7,173 nucleotides of DNA from Syntrophorhabdus sp. PtaB.Bin184 (GCA_002067555.1 MVQQ01000217.1:1-7173), one strand, 5' to 3'; positions 1-6,311 are shown, numbered from the stretch's first letter. Numbers and translations: made by a program. The notes: generated by a model from the sequence alone, not told the origin.

Positions 1-21
1 ATGGCCTTCTTTCTTACCCTG

Positions 22-99
22 TCAGGAGAAAGTTCGACACGAGTGCCCCTTCGCGTAATAATAATAGTAATAATAAACTCTGGTGCCGATTCTCATCAT
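22..99 (-). CDS. Candidate leader peptide with seven consecutive tyrosines (25 codons)
   Basis: The ORF starts at tandem ATG codons (99-97, 96-94) and reads MMRIGTRV, then seven Tyr codons (five TAT, two TAC), then AKGHSCRTFS and TGA (24-22). It begins about 3 nt after the predicted start of the promoter at 137-109. A short ORF with a run of one amino acid's codons just behind a promoter is the hallmark of ribosome-mediated transcription attenuation, as in the Phe-rich pheA leader, so the gene to the left could belong to tyrosine or aromatic metabolism. The +2 frame through the tract would read seven Leu codons but has no ATG, GTG or TTG start after its upstream stop at 109-107. Weak points are that there is no Shine-Dalgarno sequence (near-leaderless translation would be needed), that the tract is also a trinucleotide repeat, and that the terminator region would lie outside the window. 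Confidence 0.4.
   Translation of the reverse strand: MMRIGTRVYYYYYYYAKGHSCRTFS
56..76. repeat. Trinucleotide repeat (TAA)3-TAG-(TAA)3
   Basis: Seven perfect-length triplets with one interruption (G at 67), on the plus strand. On the minus strand this is the DNA behind the tyrosine run. The interruption, and the G at 55 ending the next triplet, change TAT to TAC and so are synonymous in the tyrosine frame. It may be a simple microsatellite or selected leader codons. Confidence 0.8.
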
Positions 100-108
100 A
101 GTTTTGTC

Positions 109-137
109 AGTTTATCGGAGCATGAAAAGCTTGTCAA
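109..137 (-). promoter_or_regulatory. Sigma70-type promoter reading out of the left edge
   Basis: On the minus strand, TTGACA (137-132, perfect -35) is followed by a 17-nt spacer and TAAACT (114-109, four of six matches to TATAAT). The predicted transcription start is near position 102. It lies just past the stop codon of the GyrI-like gene (155), so it should drive whatever lies left of the window, starting with the tyrosine-rich mini-ORF. No operator is obvious. The match is visible in the sequence; activity is inferred. Confidence 0.6.
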
Positions 138-154
138 TCAAATTCTTCCCTGCC

Positions 155-625
155 TCACGCGCCTGCCTTTTTCACGGGAATGAAGATCATCGTTTGAAGG
201 TCTTCCGGGGCCGTGGTTCCCGGGTCGTTGAGATAGAATTCGTAGCTTGCTCCCTCTGGCTCGTGGCCGTTATCGTTCATCCATTCCGCAAGTGCCAGGT
301 AAGCCGATTCGATATCCTCGTACGGTCCGGTGTGGACGGTTGAGGCGGCTTTCTCGATCGCTATCTCACGCGACGTTATGTTTCCCTTTCCCGGGATGGC
401 TTTGGTGACGGGCAGGCCCATTTCGACATCGAGGTCCTCCATTTCCACGTTGTAGTAAATGGCGAAGGGTGGTCCGGCGATATCCTCGCCCGTCTCCTCA
501 AGATACTCCACAAGGGATTCGAAAGAGGACGCGAAAACATCGGACAGCTGTTCAACGTTCACCCGCGATTTGATGGTCACCGCCGGGTGCGGGTCTATTG
601 AACTGATCTCACAATTGTATGGCAT
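155..625 (-). CDS. GyrI-like (SbmC/AraC effector-binding fold) small-molecule-binding protein
   Basis: A 156-residue cytoplasmic protein consisting only of a GyrI-like effector-binding domain, the fold of E. coli SbmC/GyrI and the C-terminal halves of BmrR and Rob. Visible signatures are GPPFAIYY (51-58), the acidic stretch leading to MGLPV (69-73), HTGPYEDI (98-105), the AYLALAEW helix (108-115), and YEFYLNDP (128-135) followed by PEDLQTMIFIPV. Glu129 sits at the position of the conserved ligand-pocket glutamate. There is no DNA-binding domain, so it is a stand-alone member. The start is fixed by a strong GAGGAGGAGG site (642-633) 7 nt before ATG. It lies 87 bp after the thioesterase stop in the same direction, so cotranscription is possible but unproven; I found no convincing promoter in that gap. 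The ligand is unknown. Some family members hydrolyse cyclopropanoid compounds or bind amphipathic drugs, which cannot be decided here. Confidence 0.85.
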   Translation of the reverse strand: MPYNCEISSIDPHPAVTIKSRVNVEQLSDVFASSFESLVEYLEETGEDIAGPPFAIYYNVEMEDLDVEMGLPVTKAIPGKGNITSREIAIEKAASTVHTGPYEDIESAYLALAEWMNDNGHEPEGASYEFYLNDPGTTAPEDLQTMIFIPVKKAGA

Positions 626-712
626 CGGGCAGCCTCCTCCTCATTTTTATCTCACACTGAAACAGTTCCGATCGTTTGCTACCTGTGTTCGCGTTCAGAA
701 AACCGTGAACCC

Positions 713-1150
713 TCATTTCTGCTGATACTGCTTCAGAGTTTTTACGAAGATTTCGGGAACATGGACCAGGCGGCGTATCGAATAGTCAAAGGTCACGAAG
801 CCGGTTTCGACGAGGGCGAGGACCCTGCCTTTCTTTGTTACGCGGTAAAATACCCGGAAACCTCCGGCGCCAATCTCTCCGATATGCGTTTCGATCACCA
901 GTTCGTCGAAGATGAAACCCTCGGCCCGGTAATTGACCACGAGATCGGACATGATGATCCCCGTTTTGCCGTCGCCGAGGTCTCCTTCGGCAAAGCCCAT
1001 TGAGTGGAACATCTCTGCCCGTGCGCTCCCGATGATCACGACGAGAGAATCATTCCCCAGGTGTCCTGCGTAATTGATGTCCCGGGGATAGAGCGTCACC
1101 GGGAACATGAATTCGTAACTTGCCTGTTCTTCAAGTTTGATGCGCGGCAT
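713..1150 (-). CDS. Hotdog-fold acyl-CoA thioesterase (4HBT-like family)
   Basis: A 145-residue protein with a single hotdog domain, probably hydrolysing an acyl-CoA thioester in the cytoplasm. The N-terminal signature reads YPRDINYAGHLGND (21-34) and then the SARAEMF helix (42-48), matching the D-x-D/N-x-x-GH-x-x-N pattern of 4HBT-type thioesterases. The second acidic residue, the catalytic Asp in 4-hydroxybenzoyl-CoA thioesterase, is Asn26. The DINYxGHLGND variant is, as far as I recall, a recognised thioesterase subgroup, so this need not mean loss of function. The strand MSDLVVNYRAEGF (67-79) also fits the fold. An upstream in-frame ATG (1222) would add 24 residues rich in K, R and L encoded by the repeat arm. 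I prefer 1150 because GGGAGG (1161-1156) sits 5 nt before it and homology begins there. The substrate is unknown. The 132-bp gap to the upstream UPF0182 gene holds a repeat-built hairpin. Confidence 0.8.
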   Translation of the reverse strand: MPRIKLEEQASYEFMFPVTLYPRDINYAGHLGNDSLVVIIGSARAEMFHSMGFAEGDLGDGKTGIIMSDLVVNYRAEGFIFDELVIETHIGEIGAGGFRVFYRVTKKGRVLALVETGFVTFDYSIRRLVHVPEIFVKTLKQYQQK

Positions 1151-1155
1151 CCAAG

Positions 1156-1161
1156 CCTCCC
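1156..1161 (-). promoter_or_regulatory. Ribosome binding site deciding the thioesterase start
   Basis: GGGAGG on the minus strand, 5 nt before the ATG at 1150-1148. It argues against the longer in-frame start at 1222, whose extra residues are translated repeat sequence. Confidence 0.75.
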
Positions 1162-1177
1162 AAGAGAAATGTTGCAG

Positions 1178-1278
1178 CCGCTTGAGCCGTTTGAACCGCT
1201 TCAACGTCAAAGGCAAAAACACTCTCCGGGATCAGGAATGCTCTTCCTTGTTCTTCAGCGCTCAAGCGGCTCAAGCGG
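1178..1278. repeat. Inverted repeat with arms tiled by 9-nt units (element A)
   Basis: The left arm has three tandem nonamers, CCGCTTGAG, CCGTTTGAA and CCGCTTCAA (1178-1204). The right arm has two identical nonamers, CTCAAGCGG twice (1261-1278), preceded by a decayed copy. Bases 1178-1195 pair with 1261-1278 at 16 of 18 positions. The roughly 65-nt interior carries a small unrelated hairpin, AGGAA (1234-1238) with TTCCT (1244-1248). It fills the gap between the UPF0182 stop and the thioesterase on the minus strand. No U-run follows in either direction, so it is not a textbook intrinsic terminator, though it could attenuate or protect mRNA. Confidence 0.8.
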
Positions 1279-1282
1279 TCTT

Positions 1283-3970
1283 CTATTCTTTTGTCATGTC
1301 CTTCAACAGTCTTTCCAGCTTCTTCATCTGTTCCCCGTAACCGGCCCAGTCGCCCTGGCGTTGGAGCTGCATCATGCGTTCGAAGGTTCTGGCGGCCTCT
1401 CCGGCCAGTTCTTTTACACCTGTCGGACGGAATATCGCCCCTGTTTGTATCGGCGTGGGGGCCGGGGCCCTGCCGCCGAATATTTTCTGAAGAGCCCCCT
1501 CAAGCGTCTCGTCCATGACGACGTTGTTTTCGTAAGCTACGATGATCCGCCTGAGCTCGGGCAGACCGCCCTTGTCTTCGGCGGCGAGGTAGAGCGGCTG
1601 TATGTACATGAGGGCCGATTCGACGGGAATGATGAGAAGGCTGCCCCGTATGACCTGCGACCCTCTCTGGCCCCACAGGGTGAGTTGTTGGGATATGTAG
1701 GAATCCTGGTCGATGCGTGCGTCGATCTGCCTCGGGCCGTAGACAAGGCGATCCCGGGGAAAGGTATAGACGATGAGTTTGCCGTAATTGGGGGTATCAC
1801 ACCGGGCCGCGAACCACGCGGCGAGGTTGTCCCTCTTTGCAGGTGTATAGGGAGCCAGAAGCACGTATTCCTCGCCTTTTTCTCCGGGGAGTTTCATGAT
1901 CAGGTAATAGGGCTCCATTGACTTCTCGGCGTGAGAGGGTATCTCCCAGAGATCTTCCTTGTTGTAGAATGTTTTCGGGTCGCTCATGTGGTAGGTCGCA
2001 TAGAGGGATGCCTGTGTCTTGAAGAGGTCCCTGGGATAACGTACGTGTTTTCTCAGGTCCTCAGGCATCGCGTCGAAGTCCTGGAAGAGGCCGGGAAACA
2101 TCGTGCTGTATGCCTTTGCTATGGGGTCGTCAGGGTCTGAGAGGTAGTACTTGATGGTGCCGTTGTACGCATCGACGGTTATCTTCACGGAGTTCCTCAT
2201 GTAGTTGACCCTGTTTCGCAGCCGCCGGGAATAGGGCAGGTGCGTCGATACCGTGTACGCGTCGACCATCCAGTAGAGTTTTCCCGAGCCGGATATGACG
2301 ATGTATGGGTCCTGATCCAGCGAAAGGAAGGGCGTAGCCTTGCGGATTCGTTCCGTTATGTTGCGGAAGTAAAGGATGCGGCTGTCGGCCCTGATATCCG
2401 ATGAAAGCAGTATCTTGGCGTCCTTGAAGTGTGTGGCAAAGACAAGTCTCTTGAAGAAGGAATCGAAAGCCACGCCGCCGGACCCTTTGTAGGAGCTGTA
2501 GACGTTCCCTTCCGAGGTGGGGTAACTGAACTCGGGGATCCGTGTGTTGGCGATTGCGTAGCTCCTGGTAAGCTCGCCAAAGTAGATCTCGGGAGTGGAT
2601 ACCTTGATGTCCTTCGTGATGGAGGTGGGCGGTATGTCCTTCACTATGAATTCCGGAAGGCCTTCGGGCGTGATCCTGGCCACATGTGCCAGCGAAACTC
2701 CGTTGCCGTGGGTGAAGACCAGCTTTTCATTGATCCATGACTTGCTGGGGAGGTCGTCATAGGAGAGCTCCCGAGCCGACGCCATCACCTGCAGGTACTT
2801 CCCGTCGATCCTGTATCGGTCATTCTCGATGCTCGTGAATTTGTAATAGGTCCGTATCTGCTGGAGCTGGCTCAATGTCTTGAGGAGAGGACCCTCATCC
2901 CACAACCGGATGTTCCGTATCGTCCCGTCGTTCTTCTGAATCTCCTTCACCGTGAGATCGTATGAAACGTTGAAGGGTTTGAGATCGATCTTTCCGAGAC
3001 CGTACCCGTACCGGGTGAACTCGATGTGGTGCTGGATGAAGGGTCTTTCGAGGTCCAGTTCGTTGGGGGTCACCTTGAAGTTCTGGAGCAGGTTGGGATA
3101 GATGACCATGCCGATGATGTAGACCGCGATAACGGCGCCGACGGGATAAAAGGCGGCCTTGAACCTGCTCTTTGCAAAAGCCAGAATGAACGCGATCCCC
3201 GCGATGACGGAAAGAACGACGAGGAGGTTCAGGACGAAAAGCTTTGCGTGAACATCGGCGTAGCCCGCCCCGGTAATGATCTGGCGTGACGTGTAGAGGA
3301 GATCGAACTTGTCCAGATAGAACCCGAAAGCCGTCTTGAGAAGCACCAGTGAGGCGAGAACGCCGAGGTGAATACGTATCTCCTTCGCTATGAACAGCTG
3401 GAAACGGTTTATATGGAAGCCGCGCTTGATGGTGTAGGCGACAATACTGATCATGAGCGACAGGAAGAGAATAAATCCCAGAAAAGAACTCAACGATTGA
3501 TAGAGGGGCAGCCTGAAGAGATAGAATCCCACATCTTTTCCGAAGACGGGATCGGAAAGCCCAGTCGAGACGCCATTGAAGAAGAAAAGGATCTGGTCCC
3601 ACAGGCTTGCTCCCCACAGCGCTCCGAGGATACCGATAAAAAGGGAGACCAAAAGGCCCAGAAGGCGGGAAAGACCTGCCAGTCTGGTCGGGTTCAGGGT
3701 AAATGTTGCATAGCCGTTGATGGAGATCGCCGGTGTCGGGAACTCAAGCCTGTTGATCAGTCTTATGTTGATGAATACGAAGAAGAAGGCGAATGCCCCA
3801 AAACACAGGCCCGAGAGCAGTTCCATAGAGATGACGCGAGTGAAGACGAAGCTATATCCCGTCTCAACGAAGAAGAGCCAGTCGACATACGTGCCCAGCA
3901 GCCGTGAAAAAATGGCAATAAAAACAAGGATGGAAGCGATCAGGATGAATCGTTTCCGGTTCTTAACCAT
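1283..3970 (-). CDS. UPF0182/COG1615 family large integral membrane protein
   Basis: An 895-residue protein, close to the usual 900-1000 of the family, whose biochemical role is not established. The N-terminal third has about seven hydrophobic membrane segments (near 8-24, 48-70, 101-122, 158-180, 200-218, 243-266, 274-291), with basic MVKNRKR at the N-terminus. Family signatures are DWLFFVETGYSFVFTRV (30-46), DPVFGKDVGFYLFRLP (140-155), YPNLLQNFKVTPNELDLERP (291-310) and the following HIEFTRYGYGL. Residues from about 295 on form a large soluble, presumably extracytoplasmic domain. The C-terminus has the usual proline-rich linker (APAPTP) and a short helical tail containing QGDWAGYGEQMKKLERLL. 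GGGGAG (3982-3977) lies 6 nt before ATG and supports this start. It is transcribed in the same direction as sucCD but 175 bp after them, with a repeat-built hairpin between. The frame is intact throughout. Confidence 0.9.
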   Translation of the reverse strand: MVKNRKRFILIASILVFIAIFSRLLGTYVDWLFFVETGYSFVFTRVISMELLSGLCFGAFAFFFVFINIRLINRLEFPTPAISINGYATFTLNPTRLAGLSRLLGLLVSLFIGILGALWGASLWDQILFFFNGVSTGLSDPVFGKDVGFYLFRLPLYQSLSSFLGFILFLSLMISIVAYTIKRGFHINRFQLFIAKEIRIHLGVLASLVLLKTAFGFYLDKFDLLYTSRQIITGAGYADVHAKLFVLNLLVVLSVIAGIAFILAFAKSRFKAAFYPVGAVIAVYIIGMVIYPNLLQNFKVTPNELDLERPFIQHHIEFTRYGYGLGKIDLKPFNVSYDLTVKEIQKNDGTIRNIRLWDEGPLLKTLSQLQQIRTYYKFTSIENDRYRIDGKYLQVMASARELSYDDLPSKSWINEKLVFTHGNGVSLAHVARITPEGLPEFIVKDIPPTSITKDIKVSTPEIYFGELTRSYAIANTRIPEFSYPTSEGNVYSSYKGSGGVAFDSFFKRLVFATHFKDAKILLSSDIRADSRILYFRNITERIRKATPFLSLDQDPYIVISGSGKLYWMVDAYTVSTHLPYSRRLRNRVNYMRNSVKITVDAYNGTIKYYLSDPDDPIAKAYSTMFPGLFQDFDAMPEDLRKHVRYPRDLFKTQASLYATYHMSDPKTFYNKEDLWEIPSHAEKSMEPYYLIMKLPGEKGEEYVLLAPYTPAKRDNLAAWFAARCDTPNYGKLIVYTFPRDRLVYGPRQIDARIDQDSYISQQLTLWGQRGSQVIRGSLLIIPVESALMYIQPLYLAAEDKGGLPELRRIIVAYENNVVMDETLEGALQKIFGGRAPAPTPIQTGAIFRPTGVKELAGEAARTFERMMQLQRQGDWAGYGEQMKKLERLLKDMTKE

Positions 3971-4051
3971 AATAGTCTCCCCAGCGTTTCAAAGTGTAAA
4001 GACTACCATCATTCTACCGGAATAGAAACAGATTCGTGTGTAAAGGGGAAC
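3971..4051. other. Upstream region of the UPF0182 gene, no clear promoter
   Basis: This stretch holds the ribosome binding site of the UPF0182 gene (3982-3977). Minus-strand TTTACA (4044-4039) and TAGAAT (4016-4011) are present, but 22 nt separate them, too far for a normal sigma70 promoter. I see no other structure. Confidence 0.5.
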
Positions 4052-4147
4052 AGAGAAGATAGGTGATAGGTGATGGAAGTCATGGGTAGACAAAGGCCAA
4101 AGCCTTACCTATTGCCTATTACCCATGACCTATTACCCATCTTCTCT
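4052..4147. repeat. Inverted repeat with arms tiled by 7-nt units (element B)
   Basis: The right arm is five consecutive heptads, ACCTATT, GCCTATT, ACCCATG, ACCTATT and ACCCATC (4107-4141). The left arm is the complementary heptad GATAGGT twice, then GATGGAA (4058-4078). Bases 4052-4076 pair with 4123-4147 with three non-Watson-Crick positions. An alternative perfect 10-bp pairing, GTCATGGGTA (4079-4088) with 4120-4129, uses a shifted register. The 12-mer CCTATTACCCAT occurs twice (4115-4126, 4129-4140). A small apical hairpin AAGGC-CAAA-GCCTT sits at 4093-4106. The stem includes the first bases of the sucD stop codon. It might terminate or stabilise the sucCD message, but no U-run follows on the minus strand. 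Confidence 0.85.
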
Positions 4148-5018
4148 ATTTCAGCTTGTGTTTCTTTGCCCACTTTGCGACGTCGATGGGGCTTTCGAGG
4201 ACCTCGACCCCGGCGGCGCGGAGGGCTTCGTGTTTGCCCGCGTGGGTGCCGGCGCTGCCGCGCACTATGGCTCCGGCATGGCCCATTTTCTTGCCCTGAG
4301 GTGAATAACGGCCCGCTATGTATGCCGCGACAGGTTTCGACATCTGCCGCGCGATGAAGCCGGCCGCCTTCTCTTCCTGCTCTCCACCGACCTCTCCGAC
4401 GACGATGACCGCGTCCGTGTCCTTGTCATTCTCGAAAAGCTCCAGGATATCAGCAAGGTTCCTGAGGACGACCGGGTCGGCGCCCATGCCCACGACGGTG
4501 CTTTGCCCGACGTTGCTTTCGGACAGGATCCCGGCGAACTCGTAGGAAAGGGTTCCGCTGCGCGATATGATACCCACCCGTCCCGGCGCGAAGAGGGATG
4601 CCGGCATAATGCCCATCTTGCCCATTCCCGGCACAAGGATGCCCGGGGTTGTCGGGCCGAGAGCAAAAACGCCCTTTTCCATGGCATAGCTGCGCATCTT
4701 CAGGACGTCTTTGACGGGGATGTGCTCGGGTACGATGACGATGAGTTTCACTCCGGCGTCGATCGTTTCGAGGAAGGCGTCGAGGACGAAGGCTGCGGGA
4801 ACGAAGAATACCGACGCGTTGGCCCCCGTTTGTTTCACGGCTTCGAGGACGCTGTCGAAGACAGGCACGCCCTCAACCGTCGTCCCGCCTTTCCCTGGGG
4901 TGACGCCGCCTACGACACGCGTGCCGTATTCAAGCATCCAGTGCGTCTGGGCACTTCCGATACGGCCGGTGATGCCCTGTACTATAACACGAGTGGAATC
5001 GTTCATGAGTATGCTCAT
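4146..5018 (-). CDS. sucD: Succinate-CoA ligase-like alpha subunit (ADP/NDP-forming acyl-CoA ligase)
   Basis: A 290-residue protein, the usual length for SucD. With the beta subunit it should catalyse acid + CoA + ATP to acyl-CoA + ADP + Pi through a phosphohistidine, in the cytoplasm. The N-terminal CoA-binding Rossmann domain shows VQGITGRIGSAQT (13-25) and YGTRVVGGVTPGKGG (31-45). The ligase domain has IISRSGTLSYE (150-160), GEVGGEQEE (208-216, power-helix glutamate Glu209) and GKKMGHAGAI (242-251), in which His247 is the phosphorylated catalytic histidine. All core catalytic residues I can locate are present. ATG at 5018 is preferred over the in-frame ATG at 5006 because GAGG lies 7 nt upstream and the start forms ATGA with an upstream mini-ORF. 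It follows the beta-subunit gene after 43 bp, in the typical sucCD order. Whether the acid is succinate is uncertain, because the beta subunit deviates from the classical pocket; malate-CoA ligase or another acid is possible. Confidence 0.88.
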   Translation of the reverse strand: MSILMNDSTRVIVQGITGRIGSAQTHWMLEYGTRVVGGVTPGKGGTTVEGVPVFDSVLEAVKQTGANASVFFVPAAFVLDAFLETIDAGVKLIVIVPEHIPVKDVLKMRSYAMEKGVFALGPTTPGILVPGMGKMGIMPASLFAPGRVGIISRSGTLSYEFAGILSESNVGQSTVVGMGADPVVLRNLADILELFENDKDTDAVIVVGEVGGEQEEKAAGFIARQMSKPVAAYIAGRYSPQGKKMGHAGAIVRGSAGTHAGKHEALRAAGVEVLESPIDVAKWAKKHKLK

Positions 5019-5065
5019 AGGAAAACCTCATATGCTTTCATGTCTGTGTCCTGCATCGCGATCAT
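5015..5065 (-). CDS. 16-residue mini-ORF bridging sucC and sucD
   Basis: The ORF reads MIAMQDTDMKAYEVFL and a stop. Its ATG (5065-5063) overlaps the sucC TGA (5064-5062) as ATGA, and its own TGA (5017-5015) overlaps the sucD ATG (5018-5016) as ATGA. It has no Shine-Dalgarno sequence, so it would be translated only by re-initiation from sucC, and could then hand ribosomes to sucD. It may be chance; it is listed because both junctions are exact. Confidence 0.25.
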   Translation of the reverse strand: MIAMQDTDMKAYEVFL

Positions 5066-6246
5066 GCGCGTTTCGCCCGGGTCTTCGGTTTGCCGGTGTC
5101 GCTTTTCCCGCTCGGCCCGACAAGCTTGTAGAGAACCTCCACGGCCTTTTCCGTAGCCGCTTCCGTCACGACGTGGACACCACCGGACTTGAATATCTCC
5201 CACGTTTCTTCCTGACGGTTGCCGAGGGCCTTGGCAACAACGGGGATCTTGACGTTGTGCTCCTCAATGTACCGGATGACGCCCTTCGCACCCTCGTGGA
5301 TGGGGTTGATGCCGCCGTAGACATTGATAAATATGCCCCTCAGGTCGGGTTTCATCATGATAAGTTCCATGCACCGGTACAGGAGATCTGCCGTTATGCC
5401 TCCGCCTGTTTCCAGAAAGTTCGCCGGTTTCATCTTCTGGCCTATAATATCCATGGAGGCCATGCCCAGGCCGGCGCCCGAAGATATGAGACCTATGTCA
5501 CCGTCGAGGTCCACGTAAGTGACGCCAATCTCCCTGCCTCTTCTCTCCAGAGGGTTCTCGATGCGGTCGACGCGGTCGGGTAGGGGGAAACGTATCCGTG
5601 AAAGAGCGGAGTCGTCAACCTCCAGGACGGCGTCAACGGCCATCAGGGCGCCGTTCGATAACACGACAAGGGGGTTGATCTCTGCGATGAGGGCCTCGTA
5701 CCGTGTGGCGATATGGTAAAGCTGGCCGATTATCTCACTCCAGGGAGTGATGAGCTTCTGCTCGAGGCCGAGCATCCTCAGGAGGCTCCGCGCCTGGTAG
5801 GGATAATAACCGAATGATGGTTCGATGTGGATGGCGGCTATCTTTTCCGGTGACGTCTTTGCCGTCTCCTCGATAAGGACACCACCCTCGGTGCTGACGA
5901 CAATGACTGGTTTGCCCGAATAACCGTCCACGGTCATGCCGAGATACAGTTCCCTGGCGATATCCACCTTCTGACACAGGAGTGCTTTTCGAACGGGCAT
6001 TCCCTTGACCTCGGAATTGAAGAGCGCGTCAGCCGCCTCCCTCAACTCGTCCGGGTTCGATGCGGTCTTGATGCCTCCGGCAAGTCCCCGGCCGCCGACA
6101 AGGACCTGTGCCTTGATGATGACGGGATACCCTATCTCACCGGCGGCGTGAAGCGCGTCGTGCATGTCACTGACAAGCTCACGGCGCGGAACGGGGATGC
6201 GGTTTTGTTCAAAGATGTCCAGTGCTTCGTATTCGTGAAGTCTCAT
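5062..6246 (-). CDS. sucC: Succinate-CoA ligase-like beta subunit (ATP-grasp acyl-CoA ligase)
   Basis: A 394-residue protein, close to E. coli SucC (388). The N-terminal ATP-grasp domain begins MRLHEYEALDIF, as is typical, and has KAQVLVGGRGLAGGIK (45-60) for nucleotide binding, STEGGV (118-123), and the metal-site motif EINPLV (189-194) with Asp205. The C-terminal flavodoxin-like domain has LDGDIG (247-252), SGAGLGM (256-262), NFLETGGG (276-283) and NVYGGINPIHEGAKG (308-322). Compared from memory with E. coli SucC, the Asn of VNGAGLAM is Ser256, the GGIVRCD segment is GGINPIH (311-317), and the VRLEGNN-type segment is VAKALGNRQ (337-345). These are in the domain that handles the acid and phosphate, so a different acid is plausible. 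A basic 14-residue tail ends the protein. AAGGG lies 7 nt before ATG. It is the first gene of the operon, with a strong promoter upstream and a divergent FadR-type regulator. Confidence 0.85.
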   Translation of the reverse strand: MRLHEYEALDIFEQNRIPVPRRELVSDMHDALHAAGEIGYPVIIKAQVLVGGRGLAGGIKTASNPDELREAADALFNSEVKGMPVRKALLCQKVDIARELYLGMTVDGYSGKPVIVVSTEGGVLIEETAKTSPEKIAAIHIEPSFGYYPYQARSLLRMLGLEQKLITPWSEIIGQLYHIATRYEALIAEINPLVVLSNGALMAVDAVLEVDDSALSRIRFPLPDRVDRIENPLERRGREIGVTYVDLDGDIGLISSGAGLGMASMDIIGQKMKPANFLETGGGITADLLYRCMELIMMKPDLRGIFINVYGGINPIHEGAKGVIRYIEEHNVKIPVVAKALGNRQEETWEIFKSGGVHVVTEAATEKAVEVLYKLVGPSGKSDTGKPKTRAKRA

Positions 6247-6282
6247 ATCGGATCCCTTTGTGTTGATTTGGCTTCATGGCAA

Positions 6283-6298
6283 TCCGGTGCAACCCGGA
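6283..6298. promoter_or_regulatory. Small inverted repeat in the sucC 5' untranslated region
   Basis: TCCGG (6283-6287) and CCGGA (6294-6298) flank a 6-nt centre. It lies just downstream of the predicted sucC transcription start (about 6305). It could be an operator or a minor RNA hairpin; arms this short are weak evidence. Confidence 0.3.
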
Positions 6299-6311
6299 AC
6301 TGCGACAGACA

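Noticed and set aside
1..183. Plus-strand ORF starting at base 1 with a VIIIVIIN stretch resembling an ilv-type leader peptide
   Set aside because: No plus-strand gene follows for over 6 kb; it runs into convergent genes and past any leader-like length. The minus-strand tyrosine reading has a promoter and leads toward unseen sequence, so it is preferred.
1151..1222. Longer thioesterase start at 1222
   Set aside because: The extra 24 residues are a translation of the tandem repeat arm, and a good ribosome site lies directly before 1150.
1004..1921. 305-codon plus-strand ORF antisense to the UPF0182 and thioesterase genes
   Set aside because: It has no family resemblance, crosses the intergenic repeat, and mirrors the codon pattern of the well-supported minus-strand genes. 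It is a shadow ORF.
2895..3617. 240-codon minus-strand ORF inside the UPF0182 gene in another frame
   Set aside because: It is rich in R, P, S and H, as expected from an out-of-frame reading of a GC-rich gene, and lies wholly within an intact conserved protein.
4011..4044. TTTACA and TAGAAT as a promoter for the UPF0182 gene
   Set aside because: The spacer is 22 nt, outside the normal 16-18 nt range.
4052..4147. Classical intrinsic terminator after sucD
   Set aside because: The stem is long but AU-rich, interrupted and has a large loop, and no U-run follows it on the minus strand. It is reported as a repeat element instead.
4503..5583. Long plus-strand ORFs antisense to sucC and sucD
   Set aside because: They lie opposite strongly conserved genes and their translations look like no protein family; they are explained by codon bias on the other strand.
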